NCBI RefSeq assembly: GCF_900129565.1
Contig: NZ_FQWD01000005.1
Span: forward strand, 1-64,000
Source: Marisediminitalea aggregata
GTDB taxonomy: Bacteria > Pseudomonadota > Gammaproteobacteria > Enterobacterales > Alteromonadaceae
Reading direction: 5' to 3'
Length of the DNA: 64,000 nt
Position numbers and translations under genes: made by a program. Below, piece by piece: positions 37,460 through 46,087 of the stretch; positions within the stretch are counted from its first letter, which is position 1, and each line of letters begins with the position of its first letter. Under the pieces are notes generated by a model. That model was not told the DNA's origin. It did no database searches and saw only the letters and a program-made list of their open reading frames with translations.

Positions 37460-37894
37460 CTACACAGGCTTAGAAAAGGCTGGGCGTATAACAGTCAAAT
37501 TATTTTCTTTTTTTTCTTCAATGAATAACTCAATATCAGGTAATTGACCTGTAGGACAATATGTTGCTTTATTCTGGAAAGAATCTTGTTCACATAACAG
37601 ATATTCTTCTGGTCTAAGCGTTTTTAAAAAATCTTCAACAGTTTCTTTTGGACGACATGACGCAAAAATAGGGTTGTCTAAGATTAACCAGTGCACGCTA
37701 AACGGAAATAGGTAAATCCCGTCATGGGGCTTTGAAATGTGCTCATTCATTAAATCCGGTAAAGGCATTTTCAGTAAGAGCCTATTTGTTAATGCATTTG
37801 CATCTACAATGAGTAGGTCATGAGCAACAATAAAAATAGGTTTTTTGCCGCGACGTTTAATCCATAAGCGACGCTCAAGCTTTACAGGTTGCAT
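37460..37894 (-). CDS. Hypothetical protein between tRNA-Arg and the defence operon
   Basis: A 144-residue protein with no recognised domain and no signal peptide or membrane segment. It has a basic start (LERRLWIKRRGKKPIFIV) followed by a hydrophobic and acidic alternation (AHDLLIVDANALTNRLLL) and a C-terminal EEKKENNLTVIRPAF. Codon use is AT-rich like the rest of the island. It stands alone and points toward the tRNA. No function is proposed. Confidence 0.55.
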   Translation of the reverse strand: MQPVKLERRLWIKRRGKKPIFIVAHDLLIVDANALTNRLLLKMPLPDLMNEHISKPHDGIYLFPFSVHWLILDNPIFASCRPKETVEDFLKTLRPEEYLLCEQDSFQNKATYCPTGQLPDIELFIEEKKENNLTVIRPAFSKPV

Positions 37895-38242
37895 CGTTTG
37901 GTAATCTAATGGTTTTTGGTGTTTTTCGACTAATCTGGAACTTTGTTTTCTATCTAATAGAGTGCATCAAGACATTTATAAACGGTATCCAGTAGTTATA
38001 AAATTTACACATGTTCACAATTTTACTCAAGTTCAGAAACTTACCTAAAAAGCATTCTTATTTAAGATGTGATATGTAGTGGTATTGTATCTTGTATCTG
38101 ATTGTTATATAAAGACTATTGCGCATAATCGATGTTATATTTGTGGTTAGCACAGCGCGCCAATTCTAACGGGCATGGATTAGTTTATTTAATTGCTTCG
38201 ATCCACAAATAGAAGAGCTTATTTACATATTTTAAATAGAAA
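37895..38242. other. AT-rich intergenic region upstream of the DrmA-like gene
   Basis: A 348-bp gap between two divergent genes, strongly AT-rich, with no ORF of note and no clear hairpin or direct repeat. It probably carries the promoters of both flanking genes. Confidence 0.6.
38085..38113 (+). promoter_or_regulatory. Candidate promoter of the DrmAB operon
   Basis: TTGTAT (38085-38090) and TATAAA (38108-38113) are spaced by 17 bp, about 130 nt upstream of the first gene. In such AT-rich DNA chance matches are common, so confidence is limited. Confidence 0.35.
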
Positions 38243-41200
38243 ATGTGTATGAAGTTAAGGAATCGATCAAGTTTTATGACGGACTATAGTAAGGCAAGAA
38301 GAGAATTAGTTAACTGGATTAAAACCTCTTTAACTGGAGGTTATTTAAACGATGATATCCTTTGGGAGTCCAATCCATTTAACTGTTATACAACAGGTAT
38401 TTTATACCCATTTGGTGGTACTGACTATGAAATGAATGATGATGAAGAAGACGAAGCTAGCGATGAAGAACCATCCATAGTAAATAATGCTAGGAAAGTC
38501 CGTTACCAGCCCCCTTCATCAATGGGTTTTTCCTTTTATGTAGATCAATCCTTAGATTCTATCCGGGTTTTTTTCAGTGGTTTCTCCTACTCCAAGATGG
38601 AAAAAACAAACAATCGCATCAGTTGGAGTAGAGAACCTCTTGTCTCTGACGACGGAGAAGAAGTCGAAGTTTCTCTTGCGCAATCTTCCCAATTTATAGT
38701 GATGCATGGCAGAGCTCGAATAGATGTAAAGGTCAGGCAACATGGTAAAGGCAATATTGTAACCGTATCACTAAGTAACATTAGCTCTCAGAAAAAGCGT
38801 GAAAAAGAGTCTGAACGAGATGCCACAGCAAAAAATTCAATATTTCAAGCCGAGCTTAAGTGCTTTGTCCTAAAAGATACACTGCAAAACTACCCAAGAG
38901 TTAGTCATTCATTATTAAGCGAAGAAGAACAGGAACTAGAATTACGTTACAAAGACGAGCGTGTATATGCCATAGGCCATGGTGTGGCTGTCGATTGGGA
39001 AGTTAGTGATGAATACGTAGAGTTTTTCAGTGACTTCATGCCTGCAGTTGAAGTGCCTCAAGTAACTGCTAACACTGGTAAAGCAGATCAAGTGTTGAGT
39101 TTTAGATTTCTAAAATCAATTGAATCTGCTGAATGTGTTATTAATGAGTTAGAGCGTTTTGTAGATGGATATGAAGATTGGATAGACCAGCAGGCTGAGT
39201 ATGCTGAATCTGAAACGGGTGATGAAATAACGGTAGCTAAGCGAATAGTCGGGCGCATGGAAGAGGCCAAACATCGCATGAGGAGCAGTATCTCTCGATT
39301 AAGGCACGACGAATTGGCAAAGAGAGCATTCGCCATAGCTAATCAGGCCATGTTGATGCAGATGGAATTGAATGGTCCGACTCCTGATTCAACCCCCTAC
39401 TCATGGCGGCCCTTTCAGCTAGCGTTTTTACTTTTAGCGCTAGAATCTTCAATTGATGAAGATAACGACTTCCGAGATTGTGTCGACTTAATATGGTTCC
39501 CAACAGGCGGTGGTAAAACGGAAGCTTATCTAGGTGTGATGGCTTTAGTATTTGTCTATCGACGTCTGAAGTATAAAAGTAGTGGCGGTGGTACTGCCGC
39601 GATCATGCGCTATACATTGCGGTTGTTAACATCACAACAGTTTATTAGAGCGTGTAAAGTGGTCTCGGCTCTTGAAATTATACGTAGTGATTCAGATGAT
39701 TTAGGTGATGAGCCATTTAGTGTTGGACTATGGCTTGGTAGTGACTCTTCTCCAAATACTTTTCGGCAATCTCTAGAAGCTATTAATAATCGAAATTTAA
39801 GTAAATTTGTGTTGCACGAGTGCCCATGGTGCTCAACACCTTTTACTATTCATAATTATTGTGCAAGTGAAAGTAGTTTTTCACTTGAATGTCACAATAA
39901 TCAATGCAAATTAGGGAACCTAAATAGCGGGAACTTGCCGTTTAATGTTGTTGACGAGGCGCTTTACGCATGCCCCCCCACTTTACTTATTGCAACGGTA
40001 GATAAATTTGCTCGGTTACCTTGGGAAGACAGGGCTGTTTCGTTCTTTGGTGGGGCAATAAATCGACCTCCTGAATTAATAATACAGGATGAGCTACACC
40101 TTATATCCGGGGCATTAGGTTCAATTGTCGGCCTGTATGAAGTTGGATTTGAATCAATTCTGGTCTCTCGCGGCGTTTACCCCAAATTTATTGCATCTAC
40201 TGCTACCATTAGGCAGGCGAAAGAGCAGGTCCAGGCGCTATTTGGGAGAGAGAAATCAGCAGTATTTCCGCCAGTTGGATTAAGGCAAAAAGACTCTTAT
40301 TTTGCGAAAGAAGTACCTACAAGCGTAAAGCCTGGTCGCTTATATGTTGGTTATATGGCGTTTGGCCAAAAAAGAACAAACTGTTTAGAGCATTTGGCTG
40401 GTGCGTTGGCTTCAGCCCCGCAGGCTTGCTTTGAAGACAAAGCACTAAAAGATGCATGGTGGACTCAAATGGTTTACCACGGCAGTTTGAAAGGTGTAGG
40501 TAATAGTAGAACAAACTTTCAAAGTGGCGTGCCAAAAGTTCAGCGCAATTTAATGTTTGCTGAGTTTATGAAACGGCTCGAATCAATCGATTTTGGACTT
40601 GCGCAGCATATAAGAGAGGACAAAAGTACAGTTCAAGGAGGCTTTTTCAGCGGTATCATTCCCGATATTTTAAGAGGCAATACCGAGTATGAGCGACTCT
40701 ATAAGCGCTTTTTTCCTGTTCGAAGATTAAAAATTAAGTCTTTAACAAGCAATCAGTCTGCAGAGGAAAATGCTGCTGTTTTCAAAGGGCTAAAGGCCCC
40801 CTTTACTAACGATGCTAATTCGATAGATTCTGTTTTGGCAACAAATATGGTGTCTGTTGGACTTGATGAGCCCAGACTCGCATTGATGGTCATAAACGGG
40901 CAGCCACTAACAACAGCAGAATACATCCAAGCTAGCAGTCGTGTTGGGCGAGGATCTACACCAGGTGTTGTCTTTACTAATTACTATAAAACACAAGCTA
41001 GAAGTCTGTCTCATTATGAAAATTTTAGAGCTTACCATCGGTCATTTTATCGCTTTGTCGAACCTTCGAGTATTACTCCTTTTACTACCCAGGTTCGAAA
41101 GCGAGCACTTCATGCAGCATTAGTATCAGCACTTCGCCATGGCGAAGGTGGCTTATTAAAAAATTCAGATGCAGAGAATTTTCGTTCTGAAGATATGTTG

Positions 41201-41509
41201 GTTGGTAAAATTATTAAATTATTAGAAAACAGGATTAGATGTGCTTTGATTGGAGACAAGTCTGAAAGAACTGTCTTATTTGAGGAGTGTAAAAAACACC
41301 TTGCCAAATTAGTCGAAGACTGGCAGCGCGAAGTGGAATCGTCGACTAACCTACGATTCCACTCTAAAGATAAGTCTGCAAGTAGTTTGCTGGTTTCTTT
41401 TGAGGAGAAAAAAGCTAAATCTGGTCTATGGACTACCTTAAATTCAATGCGTAACGTTGAAAAAACAGGACTTTTTGAAGTGGATGGAGGTACACGAATT
41501 GAAGAGTAA
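38243..41509 (+). CDS. drmA: DrmA-like superfamily 2 helicase
   Basis: A 1088-residue helicase, first gene of a five-gene operon. The N-terminal module (RRELVNWIKTSLTGG, YTTGILYPFGG at about 19-59) and an acidic run (about 65-76) precede a helicase core with Walker A TGGGKTEA (about 421-428) and a variant Walker B, DELHLISG (about 640), instead of DEAD/DEAH. A zinc-binding insertion (CPWC...CHNNQC) lies between. The C-terminal lobe has ATNMVSVGLDEPRLALMVINGQPLTTAEYIQASSRVGRG and SHYENFRAYHRSFYRFVE, both highly characteristic of DrmA of DISARM. Start is uncertain: MTDYSKARREL at 38276 is an alternative. The operon lacks a methylase and DrmC. Family call is by motif recognition. Confidence 0.82.
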   Translation: MCMKLRNRSSFMTDYSKARRELVNWIKTSLTGGYLNDDILWESNPFNCYTTGILYPFGGTDYEMNDDEEDEASDEEPSIVNNARKVRYQPPSSMGFSFYVDQSLDSIRVFFSGFSYSKMEKTNNRISWSREPLVSDDGEEVEVSLAQSSQFIVMHGRARIDVKVRQHGKGNIVTVSLSNISSQKKREKESERDATAKNSIFQAELKCFVLKDTLQNYPRVSHSLLSEEEQELELRYKDERVYAIGHGVAVDWEVSDEYVEFFSDFMPAVEVPQVTANTGKADQVLSFRFLKSIESAECVINELERFVDGYEDWIDQQAEYAESETGDEITVAKRIVGRMEEAKHRMRSSISRLRHDELAKRAFAIANQAMLMQMELNGPTPDSTPYSWRPFQLAFLLLALESSIDEDNDFRDCVDLIWFPTGGGKTEAYLGVMALVFVYRRLKYKSSGGGTAAIMRYTLRLLTSQQFIRACKVVSALEIIRSDSDDLGDEPFSVGLWLGSDSSPNTFRQSLEAINNRNLSKFVLHECPWCSTPFTIHNYCASESSFSLECHNNQCKLGNLNSGNLPFNVVDEALYACPPTLLIATVDKFARLPWEDRAVSFFGGAINRPPELIIQDELHLISGALGSIVGLYEVGFESILVSRGVYPKFIASTATIRQAKEQVQALFGREKSAVFPPVGLRQKDSYFAKEVPTSVKPGRLYVGYMAFGQKRTNCLEHLAGALASAPQACFEDKALKDAWWTQMVYHGSLKGVGNSRTNFQSGVPKVQRNLMFAEFMKRLESIDFGLAQHIREDKSTVQGGFFSGIIPDILRGNTEYERLYKRFFPVRRLKIKSLTSNQSAEENAAVFKGLKAPFTNDANSIDSVLATNMVSVGLDEPRLALMVINGQPLTTAEYIQASSRVGRGSTPGVVFTNYYKTQARSLSHYENFRAYHRSFYRFVEPSSITPFTTQVRKRALHAALVSALRHGEGGLLKNSDAENFRSEDMLVGKIIKLLENRIRCALIGDKSERTVLFEECKKHLAKLVEDWQREVESSTNLRFHSKDKSASSLLVSFEEKKAKSGLWTTLNSMRNVEKTGLFEVDGGTRIEE

Positions 41510-43343
41510 GCAATGGTTTACGCCGGTAAGATTTTCTCATCTAACTAAGCATGCAGGAGTCGGTGCTGTCGTACGTGATCAAAATGATCTATTGATCTTC
41601 GTAAAAGATACGTCAACGTGGCCATTAAAATACCTTACTAAGCTTCATGCAGTAGAGCGAGTCAAGCGCCACTTAGAAATTACCAGTGATCTGATGCTTC
41701 CTCCTCAAGCTTCAATTGATGGAGACTCCAATCTGAAAATAAAAGGTGGGACAATTCCTACTTTACGGTTTCCGAATTGGACCAGGTGCGACAACTGTAA
41801 TGTTTTGTACTTTAAGCCTTGGGCCAATACTAATGCCGACATAAGTCAAAAAATAACATGCTCGTCCTGCTCTAAAGGAAGTCTCAGCCAAGTGACATGG
41901 TGCGCAGTAAGCAGTCACGGCGATCTTATGGATGTACCTTGGCACTACATCTGTCATCGAAAATCTAATACAGCTGCTCAGCAACAGTGTAGGCATAACA
42001 CACATGAAGCTTATCTCAAGCTGGAATTAAATGAGCGAGGTCGTTGGGAAATTCATTGCAAGAAGTGCAAAGCTACTGAGCAGATAGATGGCACTGATTT
42101 CCACCACAATACCCATAAACAACCAGGCTTAACTGAACGCAAGCCGGTTGGCGTCGATCAAATAACATATACTGTAATGGAAGTTAATGATCCGCGTGTT
42201 TTTTCAGCAATGAGCGAGCGGGCATTAGTTATACCGCCCGAATCAAACGTTGATAAAGAATCTCTCGTGTATAAGTTGATGCAGCAATCTCAGTTGGTTG
42301 CAGCGATCAAAGGGGCAAAAAGAAATCTCCAGAAACAACGCGAAAAAAAGAAAGCAATGAGAGAACTAAAGTGCACAGAAGAAGAACTTTTTGCTGCACT
42401 TAACGAAATCGATCGAGACAAGTCTGCTAATAATATTAGTTTCGACGATATTACTTCCGCAGACATGATCTCAGATGAATTTGAAGCACTGACTACAGAA
42501 CAGGAATTTAGCAGCAATGCGGATTTTATCACGACACACTTAACTGGCGAGTGGCAGAGCTACTTACAATCAATAGCTGAAAGTGATGGAATTAGAATCG
42601 AATCGAATCTTGTTGATAAGTTAGTTGCAGTAAATCGATTAAGGGTTATTGAAGTTTACAAAGGTTTTCAAAGAGCTGCTAGCGATGTAGATGAGTTTGA
42701 CCCAATCCCTACAGTAAACCCTGATTTCACAGGTTCAATTGGTTGGCTGCCAGCAGTTGAGTTATTTGGAGAAGGGATATTCTTCACCCTAAATCACACA
42801 TGTTTGGAAAAATGGGAGGAGCAAGCTCTCATAAGATTGCGTGCATCAGAAATCGAAACCAGGTATCAGGATTCAGAAATTGCTTTACCAGATGAAGCTA
42901 CTCCTACCTCCCGGTTCATTCTTCTTCATACAATAGCTCACGCTTTCATTAGAGAGTTAGAAACATTAGCAGGATATCCTGCAGCCTCCCTTCAAGAGCG
43001 TATTTATAGTTCTTCAGAGGGAAAAATGGCCGGAATACTTATTTATACTGCAGTACCTGATATTGCAGGCTCTCTGGGAGGGATAGTCGGGCAGGCAAAG
43101 CCAAGTCGTTTTATGCGCCTTCTGGATGCCGTTTTTCGACAGATTGAGTGGTGCTCCATGGACCCGGTCTGTAATGACATCGAAGGACAAGGGCCTTCTT
43201 GGTTAAATCGAGCGGCTTGTCATGGATGCGTGCTCATACCTGATACGTCATGCAGTTATAACAATGTATTTTTGGATAGAGTGTTTATTAAGGGAAAACC
43301 AGAAGAAGGGATCCCACCACTAAGGGAATTTGTGAGTAAATAA
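41499..43343 (+). CDS. drmB: DrmB-like DUF1998 protein
   Basis: A protein of about 614 residues. The TTG at 41499 has a GGAGG ribosome-binding site 8 nt upstream; ATG 41484 and TTG 41457 are in-frame alternatives. The N-terminus RFSHLTKHAGVGAVV followed by an NDLLIFV segment resembles the DrmB opening (RPSQL...GVGAVVDLP). Several zinc-binding pairs follow (CDNC...CSSC, CKKC). The C-terminal DUF1998 region (about 500-614) has LLHTIAHAFIRELETLAGYPAASLQERIY and the closing cysteine set CSMDPVC...CHGCVLIPDTSC with LDR. In DISARM this protein partners DrmA. It overlaps the drmA stop by 11 nt and the next gene by 1 nt. Confidence 0.83.
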   Translation: MKSKQWFTPVRFSHLTKHAGVGAVVRDQNDLLIFVKDTSTWPLKYLTKLHAVERVKRHLEITSDLMLPPQASIDGDSNLKIKGGTIPTLRFPNWTRCDNCNVLYFKPWANTNADISQKITCSSCSKGSLSQVTWCAVSSHGDLMDVPWHYICHRKSNTAAQQQCRHNTHEAYLKLELNERGRWEIHCKKCKATEQIDGTDFHHNTHKQPGLTERKPVGVDQITYTVMEVNDPRVFSAMSERALVIPPESNVDKESLVYKLMQQSQLVAAIKGAKRNLQKQREKKKAMRELKCTEEELFAALNEIDRDKSANNISFDDITSADMISDEFEALTTEQEFSSNADFITTHLTGEWQSYLQSIAESDGIRIESNLVDKLVAVNRLRVIEVYKGFQRAASDVDEFDPIPTVNPDFTGSIGWLPAVELFGEGIFFTLNHTCLEKWEEQALIRLRASEIETRYQDSEIALPDEATPTSRFILLHTIAHAFIRELETLAGYPAASLQERIYSSSEGKMAGILIYTAVPDIAGSLGGIVGQAKPSRFMRLLDAVFRQIEWCSMDPVCNDIEGQGPSWLNRAACHGCVLIPDTSCSYNNVFLDRVFIKGKPEEGIPPLREFVSK

Positions 43344-44545
43344 TGGCAAAACGTATTTTTGAGCTGCCTAAAGAGCATGAATTAACAAAAGATCAGCGAA
43401 TGGCAATTCGCAAGCCCGTAGATGGACAGTACCTGGTTGTAGGAGCGCCAGGAACAGGAAAGTCTGTGGTCGCACTTTGGCGACTCAGAAAATATGCTTC
43501 CGACAACGATATAGTCTTTTTGTCATTTAACCATGTGTTAAACCATGCAAATAAGGAGCTTGCTGGTTCAAACGAAGCCTATATGAGTACCGCGATATCG
43601 TGGCTCTATGAATTTCAGTGGAAGGCTTCAGGTGGATCAGCAGCTAATTATCATGAAGCGAAAATGCCAGAAGAGGACAACCACAAGCCTGACTATCCTG
43701 CTCTAATAGAGCGCTTTGAAGCATTAAACGCAAATTGCTCTACAACAAGCTTTATCATTGATGAAGGGCAGGATTTACCTCAAGGTTGGTACGAAGCGGT
43801 AGAGTCTTTAAATGTAGAAAACTTTTTTATCGTAGCAGACCAAAATCAGCAAATCACCGAAGAAAATTCATCTCAAGATGAACTTGCGGATGTATTAGGT
43901 TTAGATAAAAACGAAATAATCCATTTAAAGGAGAATTGGCGAAATACGACGCCAATATCAGCGTTTGCGAATTACTTCTATACAGATAAGTCTAGCCCAA
44001 AGCCTGAATTACCAAATAAACCATCAGCCCATGTACCAATACTCTATGAATACGAGAAACTCGAAAGTGTAAAAGAACTGATATTAAGTTCATACGATAA
44101 TGATCCTTCTAAATTAATAGGGTTATTTGTAGCCAATGAAACTAAGAGAGAGCACTGGGCTCGAGATCTCAAAAATGATAAGAAACAGAGGAGAGAAGCA
44201 CCTCCTGTAGTCAGTACTTATTACTATCAACAAAAAGGTAACGTGAACATTGATTTTTCACAGGGCGGAATTGTTGTTCTGAACGACAAGTCCGTAAAAG
44301 GTATCGAGTTTGACGAGGTTTTCATCATTATTGATGGATTTAAGGCGGTTGGTGGCGATATTGAGTCCTTAAAGAAGCGAATGTATGTCATGGCTTCCCG
44401 GGCGCGTGAACGATTGTTTTTAGTGAAAAGCGAGGTTCAAAACAGTGTCATTGAAGACATCCTTCCGCCAGAAGGTGAGACGTTTCAAATTGAGCGCAAT
44501 AACACAATTGAAGAGTACGAACTTCTGAAGAGAATTAAAATATGA
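43343..44545 (+). CDS. Short UvrD-like superfamily 1 ATPase/helicase
   Basis: A 400-residue protein, much shorter than UvrD or Rep. Walker A is GAPGTGKS (34-41), Walker B is DEGQDL (140-145), then DQNQQI as motif III and LKENWRNTTPI as motif IV. KGIEFDEVFIII and a terminal MASRARERLFLV are motifs V and VI. The 1B and 2B insertions of true helicases are largely missing. The DEGQD signature is shared with the NERD-linked helicase two genes downstream. It starts on the drmB stop (TAATG) and overlaps the next gene by four bases (ATGA). It may act as an ATP switch rather than a processive helicase. Confidence 0.85.
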   Translation: MAKRIFELPKEHELTKDQRMAIRKPVDGQYLVVGAPGTGKSVVALWRLRKYASDNDIVFLSFNHVLNHANKELAGSNEAYMSTAISWLYEFQWKASGGSAANYHEAKMPEEDNHKPDYPALIERFEALNANCSTTSFIIDEGQDLPQGWYEAVESLNVENFFIVADQNQQITEENSSQDELADVLGLDKNEIIHLKENWRNTTPISAFANYFYTDKSSPKPELPNKPSAHVPILYEYEKLESVKELILSSYDNDPSKLIGLFVANETKREHWARDLKNDKKQRREAPPVVSTYYYQQKGNVNIDFSQGGIVVLNDKSVKGIEFDEVFIIIDGFKAVGGDIESLKKRMYVMASRARERLFLVKSEVQNSVIEDILPPEGETFQIERNNTIEEYELLKRIKI

Positions 44546-46080
44546 GTGCAACCAAGTGGTTCCTGATAACCAATACAGAGAATCTTAAATATTACTTTGA
44601 CTGTAATATGATTGTAGAAAGGCAAGCATTTACAGGAAACTCTTACCTTTGTGATATCCAATTTCAAAGACCCAAGGGCTATATCACAATCTGTTCTCAA
44701 AGCAATTTGTCTGAAGCATTAGAGCTGGCAGTGTCGGAGGATTCAAATCTTGATGCATGCATTGCAGAGATAGAATTGAAGTTACTTTCTTCGAACGCTG
44801 TTCATGTACGAAACAGTCATGGGTTATATGAATTACCTAGTCTCGACCAGATAGATGATTACGATATAGACGAAATTTTGCTGCCTGCGCCTTTGCCAAT
44901 TGGCGCTATCAAGAATGTTATATTAAAGGATTCGAAAACTAGTGGCCGATTGAAAAGTGAATTTGAACGCCAATTTGGCGAATTTCCAACAAAGTTTTTC
45001 CTTAATAACTCAAAACTGTTTAACCAAAAAAAGCAGCCTATTACGTCAGCGGGGTTTGTATCTGACATGTATGTCAGCGGGAACAATCTCCAGGGCATTT
45101 CAGAAATAACGATTGACTATCAAAAGGCCTTCGCCTTCGGGGGAGCGTTATCGCTAGCTTACTACCAAACAAAGAATGGACGATTATCTTGTCATTTGTT
45201 TAAACAGTTAATTGATTATGACTATGGTGAATCCAATAACAAGCATCTTTCAGCTTTAAAGTGCTGGGCAACCGGTTCAGAGTGCCTGAATGATTTGGAC
45301 ATATTCTTCAATAGGATTCTCGATATTACAGCAAGTGAAGGGGATTTTGGGACTATCCAGCATGATTTACTGAATGCATTCGAACACAAAGAGGGTATAC
45401 CAGAAGCATATTTAAAAGTGTCAGGACTAGCAAAAAGGCTACGGCAAATAGTTGAACGGACCTACGAAGATGACCTGGATACTTATTTTGCTAAACTTAT
45501 TAGTCATTATGAAAATGAAGAAGCTGGTAGCTCAAAGCCATATCTATTAATTTCTATGGTGTTTATCAGAGACCATATAGAAACAGCGTTAAAGTTTTAT
45601 CATGAAGATTTTTCTGAGGAAGACTATTTCTTGATCGCTACTTTTTATGGATTGTTCAGAGGCGTTAAAAGAACCCCCCAGGTAATTCGTTCCGTTTCAG
45701 GTCTTAGAGAATGGGTCTCCCATCAGATGGTATCGTTATTACATAGAAGAACAGGTGACAGACTTGAGTTAATAAAGGGGCCGGGTCAGCCTCCGTTGTT
45801 ATTTGACAAATTCATCAAAGATTCAATTAATCCAAAAGCGCAAGATAACCTACAGCAATTTGTTTCTTATATCGGTTTAGATGAGGGAGACGTTCTATCA
45901 TGGGTTCTGAACACAAAAGATGAATATATTGTTAAAGGAAACGCGATTAAGTTTTCATCTCGGCCAAAACTAACTGCACAGGTTGACTATGAAAACCTCG
46001 AACACATGATGCAAATTGCCACGATAAAAGATGCGAAAGAACTCTTCAATTTCAACAAAGTACTAAGCATATTCAAATAA
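44542..46080 (+). CDS. Unknown 512-residue protein of the DrmAB operon
   Basis: I do not recognise a domain in this protein. It has no signal peptide, no membrane helix and no Walker motif. The N-terminal third is mixed alpha/beta (NTENLKYYFDCNMIVERQAF, GYITICSQSNLSEALELA). The middle has a Gly/Ala patch (AFAFGGALSLAYYQTKNG). The C-terminal half is strongly helical (PYLLISMVFIRDHIETALKFYHEDFSEEDYFLIATFYGLFRGVKRTP). It is translationally coupled to the ATPase before it (ATGA) and followed 7 nt later by the NERD-helicase gene. Position between two ATPases suggests an adaptor or target-recognition subunit; this is inference only. Confidence 0.75.
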   Translation: MSATKWFLITNTENLKYYFDCNMIVERQAFTGNSYLCDIQFQRPKGYITICSQSNLSEALELAVSEDSNLDACIAEIELKLLSSNAVHVRNSHGLYELPSLDQIDDYDIDEILLPAPLPIGAIKNVILKDSKTSGRLKSEFERQFGEFPTKFFLNNSKLFNQKKQPITSAGFVSDMYVSGNNLQGISEITIDYQKAFAFGGALSLAYYQTKNGRLSCHLFKQLIDYDYGESNNKHLSALKCWATGSECLNDLDIFFNRILDITASEGDFGTIQHDLLNAFEHKEGIPEAYLKVSGLAKRLRQIVERTYEDDLDTYFAKLISHYENEEAGSSKPYLLISMVFIRDHIETALKFYHEDFSEEDYFLIATFYGLFRGVKRTPQVIRSVSGLREWVSHQMVSLLHRRTGDRLELIKGPGQPPLLFDKFIKDSINPKAQDNLQQFVSYIGLDEGDVLSWVLNTKDEYIVKGNAIKFSSRPKLTAQVDYENLEHMMQIATIKDAKELFNFNKVLSIFK

Positions 46081-46087
46081 GGCGTGA

